Shown piece after piece: positions 1 through 9,157 of a stretch of 64,000 bases of DNA. The stretch comes from UBA668 sp963720695 (GTDB taxonomy: Bacteria; Actinomycetota; Acidimicrobiia; Acidimicrobiales; Ilumatobacteraceae). The notes under the pieces were generated by a model. That model made no database searches. It was not told where the DNA came from and worked only from the letters and a program-made list of their open reading frames with translations. The first letter of the stretch is position 1. Every line of letters starts with the position of its first letter. A program made the translations under genes and the position numbers. The stretch is taken from positions 1,178,001 through 1,242,000 of the forward strand of contig CAVRGG010000004.1 in the NCBI GenBank assembly GCA_963720695.1. Direction: 5' to 3'.

Positions 1-615
1 AGCACCGAGTTCCGTACGCTCCCCGACGTTGGCCATGCCACCGGCCCAGTCCAGGAGGTGCGAGCGAACGAACCACTGGTACTTCTCCAACTCACGGGTC
101 TGACCGACGAGCATGTCCTCGGTCATCGCATCGATGTCGCCGACGGCGTCGATCGCCGCGCGATGTCCACCGATGACCCCCTCGTACACCACGTCCAGCG
201 CCGCGAGGTGGGTGATGCTGTCGGCTCGGTCGAGGGAGTAGTCGTCCCAGGTCCTGCGCTCGACGAGCTTGCCGGGGACACCGGACGGCGAGCCACCAAG
301 GGTGGCGATGCGCTCCGCCGTCTCGTCGGCCATCAGCGAGACCCCGGCGTATTGCGGGTCGAGCATCTGGTGGACGGAGATGAAGTTCGGACCGACGACG
401 TTCCAGTGGATGTGCTTGAGCGTCAGCGACAGGTCGATGAGCGATCCGAGCCGCTCCTGCAGCGCGTCGGCCACCTTGGCGCCCTGTGCGCTGGTCAGCG
501 TCGGGACGGTGAAGATGGCCCTGCGATCCGAGGTGATGGCCGAGCGGGAGGGCTGCTTGGTGGCCTTGGTGGCCTTGGATGCGCTGGTGCGACTGGACTT
601 GCGTGCGGTTGCCAT
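1..615 (-). CDS. dps: Dps-family ferritin-like DNA-protection protein (C-terminus beyond window)
   Basis: Mini-ferritin that oxidises Fe(II) with peroxide, stores iron and protects DNA in starved cells; cytosolic dodecamer. The frame is open from ATG at 615 to the window edge (205 codons, no stop). The ferroxidase signature KHIHWN lies at about residues 67-72 and is followed by VVGPNF, as in actinobacterial Dps. An acidic helix then carries DAIDAVGDID. The Lys/Ser/Thr-rich N-terminal tail of about 25 residues is of the kind that binds DNA in mycobacterial Dps. An AAGGATCACTTC Shine-Dalgarno region precedes the ATG. Only the C-terminus is missing. Confidence 0.95.
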   Translation of the reverse strand, partial: MATARKSSRTSASKATKATKQPSRSAITSDRRAIFTVPTLTSAQGAKVADALQERLGSLIDLSLTLKHIHWNVVGPNFISVHQMLDPQYAGVSLMADETAERIATLGGSPSGVPGKLVERRTWDDYSLDRADSITHLAALDVVYEGVIGGHRAAIDAVGDIDAMTEDMLVGQTRELEKYQWFVRSHLLDWAGGMANVGERTELGA

Positions 616-660
616 GAAGTGATCCTTCCGAATGGTGGGGAGTGGGTGAGGCGACGACGG

Positions 661-1236
661 TCAGTCGACGCGAACGGTGCGGTGCGACGCGACGTACCGG
701 GGCAGGGCGAGCGCAGCCAGGGCCACAACGCCACCGATGGCAGCCAGGATCCACGACCACGTCGATTCGAGGGCGAGGTTCTTCTCGAAGCTCGAGGTCT
801 GCACACCGCCGACGATGCCGGCGATGGCGAGCGCGAGACCGAAGAACATCTCACCGCCGCGCCAGCGGGCGAGACCGGCGAGCAGCAGGAGCAGGCCGGC
901 GATCCCCTCGACGATGCCGAGCAGCGCGGTGTGACTGAAACCGAGCACGTCGACGACGTTGGCATCGACACCACCGTCGAAACCGGCACGGGCCATGGCT
1001 ACCAAGCCCACGACCAGCAGGAAAACACCGGCGAGCGAGGCGATCATCGCATCGGGCGAGAACGAACGACTCATCGTCGTCCCCGTCGACTCGACCGTCC
1101 GGGCCGATTCGACGACCTGAGGCGTTTCGACGACCGGAGCCGCAAAGGCCTGCGTGGGCTCCCCCGGCGTCCTGGTGACCACCGTCTCCGGGGTCACGGT
1201 GTCGGTGGTGCGTACCACCAGCGGTCCCTCATCCAT
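661..1236 (-). CDS. Four-helix membrane protein of unknown function
   Basis: Uncharacterised 191-residue protein. A polar, Thr/Val/Glu-rich N-terminal stretch (about 1-50) is probably cytoplasmic. Four hydrophobic segments follow, at roughly 60-80, 98-118, 123-142 and 155-175, and the protein ends in a short basic tail. The ATG at 1236 was chosen because AAGGAGAA sits just upstream; the longer open frame above it has no ribosome site and runs into the intergenic hairpin. It lies 45 bp upstream of dps on the same strand, so the two may be co-transcribed under stress. The layout resembles small four-helix (DUF4383-type) proteins, but I cannot name a family with confidence. Confidence 0.75.
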   Translation of the reverse strand: MDEGPLVVRTTDTVTPETVVTRTPGEPTQAFAAPVVETPQVVESARTVESTGTTMSRSFSPDAMIASLAGVFLLVVGLVAMARAGFDGGVDANVVDVLGFSHTALLGIVEGIAGLLLLLAGLARWRGGEMFFGLALAIAGIVGGVQTSSFEKNLALESTWSWILAAIGGVVALAALALPRYVASHRTVRVD

Positions 1237-1257
1237 GACGTTCTCCTTCGTTGCAGT

Positions 1258-1277
1258 CGGCGCGCGGAGGCGCGCCG
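1258..1277 (-). terminator. Hairpin after the ABC/kinase/LLM operon
   Basis: Perfect 8-bp GC stem (1258-1265 with 1270-1277) and a 4-nt GGAG loop. It lies between the last gene of the long minus-strand operon (end 1347) and the membrane-protein start (1236). There is no T-tract, so intrinsic termination is only plausible. Confidence 0.45.
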
Positions 1278-1346
1278 TGATGCCCGGAGGATTCCCGGTT
1301 CGCTCCGTGCTCAAACATCGCCGCGGCAGCGGCTGCGAACGTCGGC

Positions 1347-2289
1347 TCAGTGTTCGGCGAGACGCTGCACGAGGCCGGCGAACGGCACGAGCTGCGGGCC
1401 CTGCACGCAGACGTAGCTGTAGCCCCAGCGCTCCCGACGCTGGCGGAGTCGCTCGGCGATCTCGGACTCGCTCCCGACCAACACGATCGGGCTGTCGAGC
1501 ACCTCGGCGGTGCTCACTCCGGCGAATCCGGCCAGTGCCGCGACGGTGTCGTGAGGAGTGTCGGTGATCGCGGCCGTCGAGAGCCACGCATTCAGTTCCA
1601 GGGCGTCCCACCGCGCTCCGGACGCCTCACGCACCAAGCGCCACCTTGGCGTCGATCGCGGCCGGCAGCGCGTCGCGGAACGTGCCCGCGTTGTCGCGAC
1701 CGGCCGCGGTGCTGGGGTTGACGCCGACGATGTCCGCCTCGGCTCCGGCGAAGCGCAGCAACCGGGGGCCCCCGCCGGCGACGAGGATCTTCGGTCCGCC
1801 CGGCGTGGCAGGGAGCGGTGTGCCTTCGATCTCCTGCAGTTGGTACTCCTCGCCGTCGAAGGACACGAGCTCGCCGGAGAACAGGAGGCGCAGCACGCGC
1901 ACGTACTCCATGAGCCGCGAGACACGACGACCGGGCGGGTCCATGCGGATGCCCGATCGGGAGTAGTCCAGCGGGTTGTACCCGGCGCCGAGCCCGAGCT
2001 CCACCCGACCGGGGAACATGAGATCGATGCTGGCGATCTCCTTCGCCAACACGGCGGGGTGCCGGAAGTCGCACGCCATGACCAGAGGCGCGACGGTCAG
2101 TGAGGTGGTGGCCGCGAGCGCGGTGGCCATCGCCGTGATCGGGCCGAGCCCGGAGTGGAAGTGGTCGGGCACGAACAGCGTCGAGTAGCCGAGCGCTTCC
2201 ACCTCTCGGGCCGTGTCCGCCCAACTGCGACCCTCGAGCGGTCCCTTCATCTCCACGCCGAAGCGGAAGGGACGATCGTGCGGGCTCAC
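1347..2289 (-). pseudogene. LLM-class F420-dependent oxidoreductase, split by one frameshift
   Basis: Luciferase-like monooxygenase fold (TIM barrel) that typically uses reduced F420 or FMN. The first frame (2289-1627) carries the family N-terminus RFGVEMKGPL, FVPDHFHSGLGP and GLGAGYNPLDY, and stops after KVALGA. The continuing C-terminal half is in another frame from about 1640 to 1347: LVREASGARWDALELN through VLVGSESEIAERL to LVPFAGLVQRL. Removing one base near 1635 restores a protein of normal length (about 313 residues). The ATG overlaps the stop of the upstream PLP enzyme (2286-2289), so it is the last gene of the operon. Either a recent pseudogene or an assembly indel. Confidence 0.85.
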
Positions 2290-3674
2290 AGCAGGGGGCC
2301 GACCTCGTGGATCGCGTCCAGCCGATCGGCCGACGCCTTGGCGAGTTGTTCACGGGGCGGTCGTGCCGCACCGCCCGCTCCGTACATCGCACCGCTGCGC
2401 GGCATCGGGTTCGGAGGGTTCTGCGCGTACGAGACCGCCTTGGCAAGGTCGCGGGCGAAGTCCTCGGTGACACCGGGCTTGGTGTTCGGCCGGGTCACGC
2501 AGAAGTGCAGCGCCGGCGGGAACTGCAGCCCGTTCATCCGCCACCCGAGGTCGGCGAGGCCATCGTTCACGTGGAAGATGTCGAGCACGTCGCTGGTGAA
2601 GGCGATGTTCCACAGGGAGTCGCCGACCAGCTGCAGTTCGGGATGGCTGACGACCGCGGCCCGAATCTCATCAGCGGTGCGGAAGATGTCCTGGGCGATG
2701 GCCCTGTACCCCGCCTTCCCGAAGCTCAGCATGCTGGCCCATGTCGCCGAGATGAGGCCACCGGAGCGACTTCCCCCCATCCCCGGCGACGCGTAGGCGC
2801 CACCCGGCCACGTGTCGATCAGCAGGTACTGCTCGCGGCGCAGCGACTTCGGGCGGAACAACAGCACCGAGCTGCCCTTGAGGGCGTAGCCGTACTTGTG
2901 CGTGTCGGCCGACATGCTCGTGACACCGGGCACCGACAGGTCGAACGGGGTGTGCTCGTAGCCACAGTCCTTGGCCCACGCGAGGACGAACCCGCCCAGG
3001 CACCCGTCGACGTGGAGGCCGATGCCGTGTTCGAGCGCCAGCTGTCCCAGCTCGGGGATGGGGTCGATCACGCCGTGCGGATAGGTGCCCGCGGAGCCCA
3101 CGAGGGCGACGGTGCTCGGGCCGATGTGCGCCTTGACGAAGTCGAGGTCGACCTTCTGGTGCTCGTCGACGGGCGCGATCACGGCGTCGATGTCGAACCA
3201 GTGGAACGCCTTGCTGTGACCGGGGTGCGCGGTGACCGGCATGATCACCTGCGGCCGTTCGATGCCGAGCGTGTTCCGGCCCCACTCCCGGTACGCGAGC
3301 ATCGCGGTGACGAGGCTCTCCGTGCCGCCGGACGTCACCAGGCCACCGGTGTTCTCGTCGCCGTGGAGGATGTCGGCGGTCATCGCGATGATCTCTGCCT
3401 CCATCTTCGTGGCGCTCGGGTACATGTCGCGCTGCAGGACGTTGGCGTGTCCGAAGTAGCCGAACGCCTCCACCTGGAAGTGGTAGTGGTCGTGGTCGCC
3501 GCTGTAGATCGACCCGCTGACCCGCCCGGAGTCGCCCTTGCGATCCTCCTCCAGCGACATCTGGCGCAGTTCGTCGAGGATCTGCTCGCGCGAGACAGGC
3601 TGCTCGGGCATCGTCGCGTGCACATCGAACCGTCCGGCGTACGGATGGAGAGGGCTCTTCGGTCGGGTGGTCAT
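2286..3674 (-). CDS. PLP-dependent lyase/decarboxylase of the sphingosine-1-phosphate lyase type
   Basis: 462-residue fold-type I PLP enzyme. The cofactor-lysine segment SADTHKYGYALKGSS (Schiff-base Lys about residue 260) is almost identical to that of sphingosine-1-phosphate lyase. Further family marks are TSGGTESL (phosphate cup), HVDGCLGGF (cofactor Asp) and the N-terminal SGSIYSGD. That family cleaves phosphorylated 2-amino-alcohols to a phospho-amine and an aldehyde, or decarboxylates amino acids. It overlaps the FGGY kinase upstream (3671-3674) and the LLM gene downstream by 4 bp each. The setting suggests the kinase product is its substrate; that is inference. No membrane segment is visible, so a soluble enzyme is expected. 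Confidence 0.85.
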   Translation of the reverse strand: MTTRPKSPLHPYAGRFDVHATMPEQPVSREQILDELRQMSLEEDRKGDSGRVSGSIYSGDHDHYHFQVEAFGYFGHANVLQRDMYPSATKMEAEIIAMTADILHGDENTGGLVTSGGTESLVTAMLAYREWGRNTLGIERPQVIMPVTAHPGHSKAFHWFDIDAVIAPVDEHQKVDLDFVKAHIGPSTVALVGSAGTYPHGVIDPIPELGQLALEHGIGLHVDGCLGGFVLAWAKDCGYEHTPFDLSVPGVTSMSADTHKYGYALKGSSVLLFRPKSLRREQYLLIDTWPGGAYASPGMGGSRSGGLISATWASMLSFGKAGYRAIAQDIFRTADEIRAAVVSHPELQLVGDSLWNIAFTSDVLDIFHVNDGLADLGWRMNGLQFPPALHFCVTRPNTKPGVTEDFARDLAKAVSYAQNPPNPMPRSGAMYGAGGAARPPREQLAKASADRLDAIHEVGPLL

Positions 3675-5215
3675 GGTGTGTCCTTCGAATCGAACGCCTC
3701 GTAGAACTCGGCGTTACGGGCATGGAAATCGACCAGCGACGCGGTGCGCGCCGCCAGCAGTCGGTGGTGGGAGTCGACGGGTTCGTGCACGTCGGCGGTG
3801 ACGAGAAAGCCGGGAAGGTCCGCCAGTGCGCAGGCGCCGGTCTCGTAGAGGGCGAGCAGCGCGGCGCCGTGGGCGTTCGTACAGTTCGATCGGGCCAGCC
3901 GGCGCACCGGTACGCCCGTGGCATCGGCGAGCAACTGCCCCCACAGCGGCGAGGCCGCACCACCGCCTCCGAACGTGATCTGGTCGTACTGACGACCGGC
4001 GAGGGCCGAGAAGTACGGCAGCAGCCACGCCACGTTCATGGCCACGCCCTCCAGCACCGCCCGCGCCATGTCGGCGCGAGTGGTGGCGATGCCGATGTTC
4101 ACGAACCCACCACGCATGTGGCGCTCGTGGCCCGGGGCCATCGAACCCACCAACCATGGCAGGAACAGGACGCCGTTGCTCCCGCACGGGACCTCGGCCG
4201 CCGCGGCGAGCACCGCCTCGTACGAACCGTCGTGCACCGCATGGCCGAGTCCGTCGTCGGCGTAGACCATCTGGTTGACGAACACGTCGAGCGCCTTGCC
4301 GCCGATGCCGTTCTCGGCGACGAGGAACCACTGGTCCGGCAAGGGGCTCGGCGCGGTGGTGAGGCCGTGCTCGATGTCGTGACGCTTCGACGGCAGGTGG
4401 GTGGCCATCACCGCCGTCGTGCCGATGATGAGTCCACAACCGGTCTCGTCGATGGCCCCGGTGCCGATGGCGGAGGTGACGGAGTCGATCGTCGCGCCGG
4501 TGACGATCGCCGTCGGCGAGACTCCGAGGTGGGCCGCCGCTTCGGGGGTGACCGTGCCGCGCGGTTCACCGAGCGGCACCAGCGGAGGCAGCTTGTCGGG
4601 GGGCATCCCACTCATCGCCAGCAGTTCGTCGCTGTACTCGGTGGCACCCCAGGTGCGGTTGTCCACGGACAGCATCGGGAACATCGTGTTCTGCGTGGCG
4701 GTCACCCGCCCGGTGAGCCGCGCCGCGAGCACGTCCATCGGCTCCAGCATCGCCACCGCTGCTTCGTAGGCGTCGGGCCACTCGTGGCGAATGACATGGA
4801 CGTGGCCGACGTCGTCGTTGCCGTGGGGCATCATTCCGTGCACATCGATCCACCGCTGTGTCTCGTCGTCGGTGAAGTGTGGGCGGTAGTGGCGGCGCCC
4901 GCGGCCGTCCATCCACATGATCGTGTTGCCCAAGGGCCGTCCGTTCGCGTCGACGGCCGTGGTGGAGGTGTACTGGCTGGTGACCGCGACGAGCGTCACG
5001 TCCGCGCCGCTCAGGCCGCTCTCGGCGATCGCGCTCCGGGCGCAGCGTCCCAGCGCGTCCCACCACACGCGCGGGTCCTGCTCCACCCCGCCGTCGTCGA
5101 CGAAGAGCAGCGGGATCACTTCACCGGCGACGGCCCGAACGGTGCCGGCGGCGTCGACGATGGCGATCTTGATGCCGGTGGATCCGAGATCCACGGCGAG
5201 CACGTGACCGTTCAC
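3671..5215 (-). CDS. FGGY-family carbohydrate kinase
   Basis: 514-residue ASKHA-fold kinase of the xylulokinase/gluconokinase type that phosphorylates a sugar or polyol with ATP. The N-terminal phosphate-1 motif is AVDLGSTGIKIAIVD. TSQYTSTTAVD, MWMDGRGRRHY and the C-terminal ATP-site motif FGGGGAASPLWGQLLADATG are typical of FGGY. It sits between the ABC importer and the PLP lyase with 4-bp overlaps on both sides (5212-5215 and 3671-3674), so translation is coupled. The substrate cannot be read from the sequence. In this operon it is probably the compound brought in by the importer. Confidence 0.9.
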   Translation of the reverse strand: MNGHVLAVDLGSTGIKIAIVDAAGTVRAVAGEVIPLLFVDDGGVEQDPRVWWDALGRCARSAIAESGLSGADVTLVAVTSQYTSTTAVDANGRPLGNTIMWMDGRGRRHYRPHFTDDETQRWIDVHGMMPHGNDDVGHVHVIRHEWPDAYEAAVAMLEPMDVLAARLTGRVTATQNTMFPMLSVDNRTWGATEYSDELLAMSGMPPDKLPPLVPLGEPRGTVTPEAAAHLGVSPTAIVTGATIDSVTSAIGTGAIDETGCGLIIGTTAVMATHLPSKRHDIEHGLTTAPSPLPDQWFLVAENGIGGKALDVFVNQMVYADDGLGHAVHDGSYEAVLAAAAEVPCGSNGVLFLPWLVGSMAPGHERHMRGGFVNIGIATTRADMARAVLEGVAMNVAWLLPYFSALAGRQYDQITFGGGGAASPLWGQLLADATGVPVRRLARSNCTNAHGAALLALYETGACALADLPGFLVTADVHEPVDSHHRLLAARTASLVDFHARNAEFYEAFDSKDTP

Positions 5216-6219
5216 AACGGCCGTGCGTTCACGCTGACGGCCGTGTCAGCACCTGGGTAGTGACACGCCACTTCGTGAAGGCCCTGCACTGCGGTGAGCA
5301 TCGGCTGCTCGTCGGCGCACTTGGCGTCGGCCCGCCAGCAGCGAGTGCGGAATCGACAACCCGACGGCGGGTTGATCGGGCTCGGCAGATCGCCCTGCAG
5401 CACGATCCGCTGGCGACCGAGTTCGATGGTGGGATCCGGGATGGGGACCGCCGACAGCAGCGCCTGCGTGTACGGGTGCTGCGGATCGGAGTAGACGACG
5501 TCCGCGGGACCGGTCTCGACGATGCGCCCCAGGTACATGACGGCCACTCGGTCGGCGAGCTGACGGACCACGGCGAGGTCGTGGGCGATGAACAGATAGC
5601 TCAAGCCGAGTCGTTCGCGCAGTTCGATGAGCAGGCGCACGATCTCCGCCTGGATGCTGACGTCGAGTGCCGACACGGGCTCGTCGAGCACGAGCATCGC
5701 GGGGCTGATCGCCAGTGCTCGAGCGATGCCGACGCGCTGGCGCTGGCCGCCGGAGAACTCGTGCGGGTAGCGGTCCAGGAACTCCGGCCGAAGGTGCACG
5801 AGGCGGAGCAGTTCCTCGATGCGCGCCGGGATCTCCGCCTTGTCCATGCCGTGGACCTGCAGCGGCTCGCTGAGCAGTCGGCGCACGGTCATGCGCGGGT
5901 GCAGGGAGGCCTGCGGGTCCTGGAACACGATCTGGAGGTTGCGGCGCATCTTCCGCATCGCCTCGTGGTCGAGCGACAGCAGGTTCGTCCCGTTGAACTC
6001 GACGGTGCCACTGGTCGGTTCGGTCAATCGGAGGATGCAGCGGCCCGTGGTGCTCTTGCCGCATCCGCTCTCGCCCACCAGCGCCAGCGTCTCGCCCGAG
6101 TGCAGCGTGAGGCTGACGTTGCTGACCGCGTGCAGCAATGCCGGCTTGCCGCCACCGGGGCGCACCTTGAACTCCTTCACCAGGTCGGTCACCTGCAGCA
6201 GCGGCGGCGTCGTGTTCAT
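5212..6219 (-). CDS. Oligopeptide/dipeptide-type ABC transporter ATP-binding protein (DppF/OppF-like)
   Basis: 335-residue nucleotide-binding subunit of a peptide/nickel/opine-type importer. Walker A GESGCGKSTTGR, Q-loop FQDPQASLHPR, signature FSGGQRQRVGIARAL and Walker B AMLVLDEPVSALD are all intact. The C-terminal oligo_HPY-type extension contains CRFRTRCW. The start at ATG 6219 gives MNTTPPLLQVTDLVKEF, the usual N-terminus, and overlaps the stop of the partner ATPase by 4 bp. It works with the DppD-like ATPase, two permeases and a binding lipoprotein in the same operon. Confidence 0.93.
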   Translation of the reverse strand: MNTTPPLLQVTDLVKEFKVRPGGGKPALLHAVSNVSLTLHSGETLALVGESGCGKSTTGRCILRLTEPTSGTVEFNGTNLLSLDHEAMRKMRRNLQIVFQDPQASLHPRMTVRRLLSEPLQVHGMDKAEIPARIEELLRLVHLRPEFLDRYPHEFSGGQRQRVGIARALAISPAMLVLDEPVSALDVSIQAEIVRLLIELRERLGLSYLFIAHDLAVVRQLADRVAVMYLGRIVETGPADVVYSDPQHPYTQALLSAVPIPDPTIELGRQRIVLQGDLPSPINPPSGCRFRTRCWRADAKCADEQPMLTAVQGLHEVACHYPGADTAVSVNARPL

Positions 6220-7199
6220 GCCGGCGCACCTGCGGTGACGACCGAGCACGCGACCTCGCTGGTGCCGAAGTGGACGAGCGCCGGCTCCTGCGCGCTGCAG
6301 GCGTCGACGGCGCTCGGGCATCGGGGCGCGAACGGGCATCCCGGTGGCAGGTCGGCCGGGTTCGGTGGCGTGCCGCCGATCGAGCTGACCACGTCCTGTC
6401 GTTGGTCGAGCCGCGGGAGGCATTCGAGCAGCGCCCGCGTGTAGGGGTGGTGCGGTTGGGCGAACACGTCGAGCACCGGCGCCCGCTCCACGATGCGCCC
6501 GGCGTACATGACGGCCACGCGGTCGGCGCTGCCCGCGACGACACCGAGGTCGTGGGTGATCAGCACCAGCGCCAGGTTGTGCTCCTCGCGGAGCTTGGAC
6601 AGCAGCTCCATGATCTGCGCCTGCACCGTCACGTCGAGCGCCGTCGTGGGCTCGTCGGCGATGAGCACCTCGGGGTCGTTGGCGATGCTCATCGCGATCA
6701 TCACCCGCTGGCGCATGCCGCCGGAGAGCTCGTGCGGATACGAGTCGATGCGTTGCTCCGCCTGAGGGATGGCCACCTGGTTCAACAGGTCGACCGCTCT
6801 CGCCCGACACTCCTTGCGGCTGAGTCCGGGCTGATGGGCCTTCATCACCAGCGCCATCTGCTTGCCGATCGTGAGGACCGGGTTGAGACTGGTCATCGGA
6901 TCCTGGAACACCATCGAGATCCGCCGGCCGCGCACCGAGCGAAGGGTGTTCACGCCGGCGCCGACGAGCTCGGTCTCGCCCCATTTCACCGACCCGCTCA
7001 CCTCGGCCTTGGGCAGCAGGCCGAGCGTGGCGAGCATCGTGACGCTCTTGCCGGAGCCGCTCTCGCCGACGACCGCGATGCTCTCGCCGGCGAACACGTC
7101 GAGGTCCACGCCGCGGACCGCGCGAGCGGGGCCGGCAGCGGTGGGGAACGTGACGCACAGGTCGCGCAGGCTGAGGATGGGCGTGCGGTCGGCCATCAC
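6216..7199 (-). CDS. Oligopeptide/dipeptide-type ABC transporter ATP-binding protein (DppD/OppD-like)
   Basis: 327-residue ATPase. Walker A GESGSGKSVTM, Q-loop FQDPMTSLNPVLTIG, signature LSGGMRQRVMIAMSI, Walker B VLIADEPTTALD and the switch His in LITHDLG are present. The C-terminal Cys motif CPFAPRCPSAVDAC is typical of the OppD group. It is flanked by 4-bp overlaps with the permease upstream (7196-7199) and the DppF-like ATPase downstream (6216-6219). The paired ATPases energise import of an oligopeptide-like or glycoside-like solute; the substrate is unknown. Confidence 0.93.
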   Translation of the reverse strand: MMADRTPILSLRDLCVTFPTAAGPARAVRGVDLDVFAGESIAVVGESGSGKSVTMLATLGLLPKAEVSGSVKWGETELVGAGVNTLRSVRGRRISMVFQDPMTSLNPVLTIGKQMALVMKAHQPGLSRKECRARAVDLLNQVAIPQAEQRIDSYPHELSGGMRQRVMIAMSIANDPEVLIADEPTTALDVTVQAQIMELLSKLREEHNLALVLITHDLGVVAGSADRVAVMYAGRIVERAPVLDVFAQPHHPYTRALLECLPRLDQRQDVVSSIGGTPPNPADLPPGCPFAPRCPSAVDACSAQEPALVHFGTSEVACSVVTAGAPA

Positions 7200-8047
7200 A
7201 CGCCCGCCTTCACGTCGAAGGAGTCCCGCAGGGCGTCACCGAGGTAGTTGAACGCCAGCACCACCATCAAGATGGCCAGACCGGGCGAGGTCGCGATCCA
7301 CCAGCTGTAGAACTGGGTGGCGCCCTCGGTGATCATCGCGCCCCACTCGGGTGAGGGCGGGCGGGCGCCGAGGCCGATGAAGCTCAGCGAGGCGGTCAGC
7401 AGCACGACCTGTCCGAAGTCCATCGTCGCGTTGACGAGGACCGGCGTGTAGGCCATGGGCAGCACGTAGCGACGCAGGATCGTGAACCGCTTGACCCCGA
7501 TCGCTTCGGCCGACTCGACGTACTCGCGTTGCTTGACCGCGATCACCTGGGCGCGCAGGAGTCGGGCGTAGATCGGCCACCAGACCAGCACCATCGCGAT
7601 CAGGGCGTTGCGGATACCCGGTCCCAGCGAGGCGGTGATCGCCATCGCCAGCAGGATCGGGGGGAACGCCATCGTGATGTCGACGAACCGCATCAGCACG
7701 GCGTCGATCCACCCACCGAAGTAGCCGGCGATCGCACCGATGACGGTGCCGATGATGACCGAAGAGACGATCACCACGGCGGCGACAGGGAGCGACGTCC
7801 GCGCGCCCCACAGCGTGCGGGTGAACACGTCGCGGCCGAGCTGGTCGGTGCCCATGAGGTGGCTCCAGCTCGGCCCCTGCAGTCGTGCTCCCACGGACTC
7901 GAGGGGGTCGAACGGGCTCCAGAGCGGGATCGTGAGGGCAACGAGGAGCCAGGCCACGATGCCGATCACCCCGATCAGCGCCGGGCCGCGCAACCAGTCG
8001 GGCCGACCTTTGCGTAAGCGGCGGGGAGGCGAGATGATCTCGGTCAC
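7196..8047 (-). CDS. Peptide-type ABC transporter permease (DppC-like)
   Basis: 283-residue inner-membrane permease. N-terminal cytoplasmic tail, first helix at about 23-45 (IGVIGIVAWLLVALTIPLW), then the DppC signature SHLMGTDQLGRDVFTRTLWGAR. The ATPase-contact EAA loop is YVESAEAIGVKRFTILRRYVLP. It starts with GTG at 8047, overlapping the stop of the DppB-like permease by 4 bp; any upstream start would lie inside that gene. Six helices are expected. It forms a heterodimer with the DppB-like subunit. Confidence 0.92.
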   Translation of the reverse strand: MTEIISPPRRLRKGRPDWLRGPALIGVIGIVAWLLVALTIPLWSPFDPLESVGARLQGPSWSHLMGTDQLGRDVFTRTLWGARTSLPVAAVVIVSSVIIGTVIGAIAGYFGGWIDAVLMRFVDITMAFPPILLAMAITASLGPGIRNALIAMVLVWWPIYARLLRAQVIAVKQREYVESAEAIGVKRFTILRRYVLPMAYTPVLVNATMDFGQVVLLTASLSFIGLGARPPSPEWGAMITEGATQFYSWWIATSPGLAILMVVLAFNYLGDALRDSFDVKAGV

Positions 8048-9057
8048 GAGAGCCTGATCCGCGGGTCGGCGAACGCGTAGGCGATGTCGCTGAAGAGGTT
8101 CGTCATCAGGAACGCGGTGCCGCCGAGCAACGTGACACCGATGATCGCCGGGTAGTCCAGGTTGCGCGACGCGTCGACGGCGTAGCTGCCGACGCCCGGC
8201 CAGGAGAACACGGTCTCGGTGAGCACCGCGCCGGTGAGCAGGAACGCGAACGTGAAGGCGACGATGGTGATCGTGGGCAGGAGTGCGTTGCGCAGCGCGT
8301 GCGTGTTGACCACGGTTCGCTCGCGCAGGCCCATCGCCCTGGCGACGCGCACGTAGTCGATGCTGAACTCGTCGAGCAGCGCCGCGCGCACCAACCTCGA
8401 CACGATGCCGACCACACCCCACCCGAGCACGGTGGCGGGCAGGATGAGGTGCATCACGGAGTCCTTGAACAGGGCCAGATCGCCGTGCAGCAGCGAGTCG
8501 ACGGTGTAGAAGCCGGTGATCTTGTCAGGAGCGACGCCTCGCGGGTCGATGCGGCCGGGTCCGGGGAGCCAGCCGAGGCGGGCATAGAACACGTAGAGCA
8601 GGAGCAGGCCGGCCCAGAAGGCCGGCAGCGACGAACCGATCAGCGCGAAGAACCGGGCGATGTGGTCGATGAACTTGTTGCGATGCCGGGCGGCGAGCAC
8701 GCCCAGCCCGATCCCGACGGTGACACCGCCGAGCAGCGCGAAGAACGTCAGCTCCAGCGTGGCGGGGAGGCGCTGCCAGAGATCGTGCACCACACCCTGT
8801 CGGGTGGTGAACGAGGTGCCCATGTCACCGTGCAGGAGGTTCTTCATGTACTTGAAGTACTGCTGGACGACGGATTGGTCGAGCCCCCAGCGGGCCTTCG
8901 CCGCGCCGACGATCTCGGGGTTGTTGAGGTTGCGCTCGCCGACGATGGTGATCAATGGATCGCCAGGGGTCAGCCGCGACACCAGGAACACGACGGAGGC
9001 GATGCCGAACAGCAGGAACGGCATCACGGCGACGCGACGGAGGAGGTATCGCTTCAG
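8044..9057 (-). CDS. Peptide-type ABC transporter permease (DppB-like), probable CTG start
   Basis: Integral membrane permease of the importer with the DppB family features RLTPGDP, VPTTLELTFFALLGG-like helix context and the EAA loop YVRVARAMGLRERTVVNTHALRNA. The first ordinary start is GTG at 9027, but it has no ribosome site and cuts off the conserved LKRYLLRRVAV leader. In the same frame the codon CTG at 9057-9055 follows GAGGAAGG by 9 nt and restores the usual KRYLLRR N-terminus. An in-frame stop lies just above. I favour the rare CTG start. With it the protein is 337 residues. Confidence 0.85.
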   Translation of the reverse strand: MKRYLLRRVAVMPFLLFGIASVVFLVSRLTPGDPLITIVGERNLNNPEIVGAAKARWGLDQSVVQQYFKYMKNLLHGDMGTSFTTRQGVVHDLWQRLPATLELTFFALLGGVTVGIGLGVLAARHRNKFIDHIARFFALIGSSLPAFWAGLLLLYVFYARLGWLPGPGRIDPRGVAPDKITGFYTVDSLLHGDLALFKDSVMHLILPATVLGWGVVGIVSRLVRAALLDEFSIDYVRVARAMGLRERTVVNTHALRNALLPTITIVAFTFAFLLTGAVLTETVFSWPGVGSYAVDASRNLDYPAIIGVTLLGGTAFLMTNLFSDIAYAFADPRIRLS

Positions 9058-9093
9058 ACCGACCCGCCTTCCTCACTCGCGAAGGTCGCCCCA

Positions 9094-9124
9094 GTCCGTG
9101 CCCGCCGAGATGGCGGGCACGGAC
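9094..9124 (-). promoter_or_regulatory. Intercistronic hairpin between binding-protein and permease genes
   Basis: Perfect 13-bp stem (9094-9106 with 9112-9124) and a 5-nt loop, in the 100-bp gap between the lipoprotein gene (end 9158) and the DppB-like start. Such hairpins behind solute-binding-protein genes usually stabilise or attenuate the message so that the binding protein is made in excess. Confidence 0.55.
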
Positions 9125-9157
9125 GGAACGTCCAAGGGAGATTCATCCGTGTCGACC

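Noticed and set aside
2307..5260. Plus-strand long open frames opposite the PLP lyase and FGGY kinase
   Set aside because: High-GC shadows with no recognisable motif; the minus-strand genes have clear family motifs.
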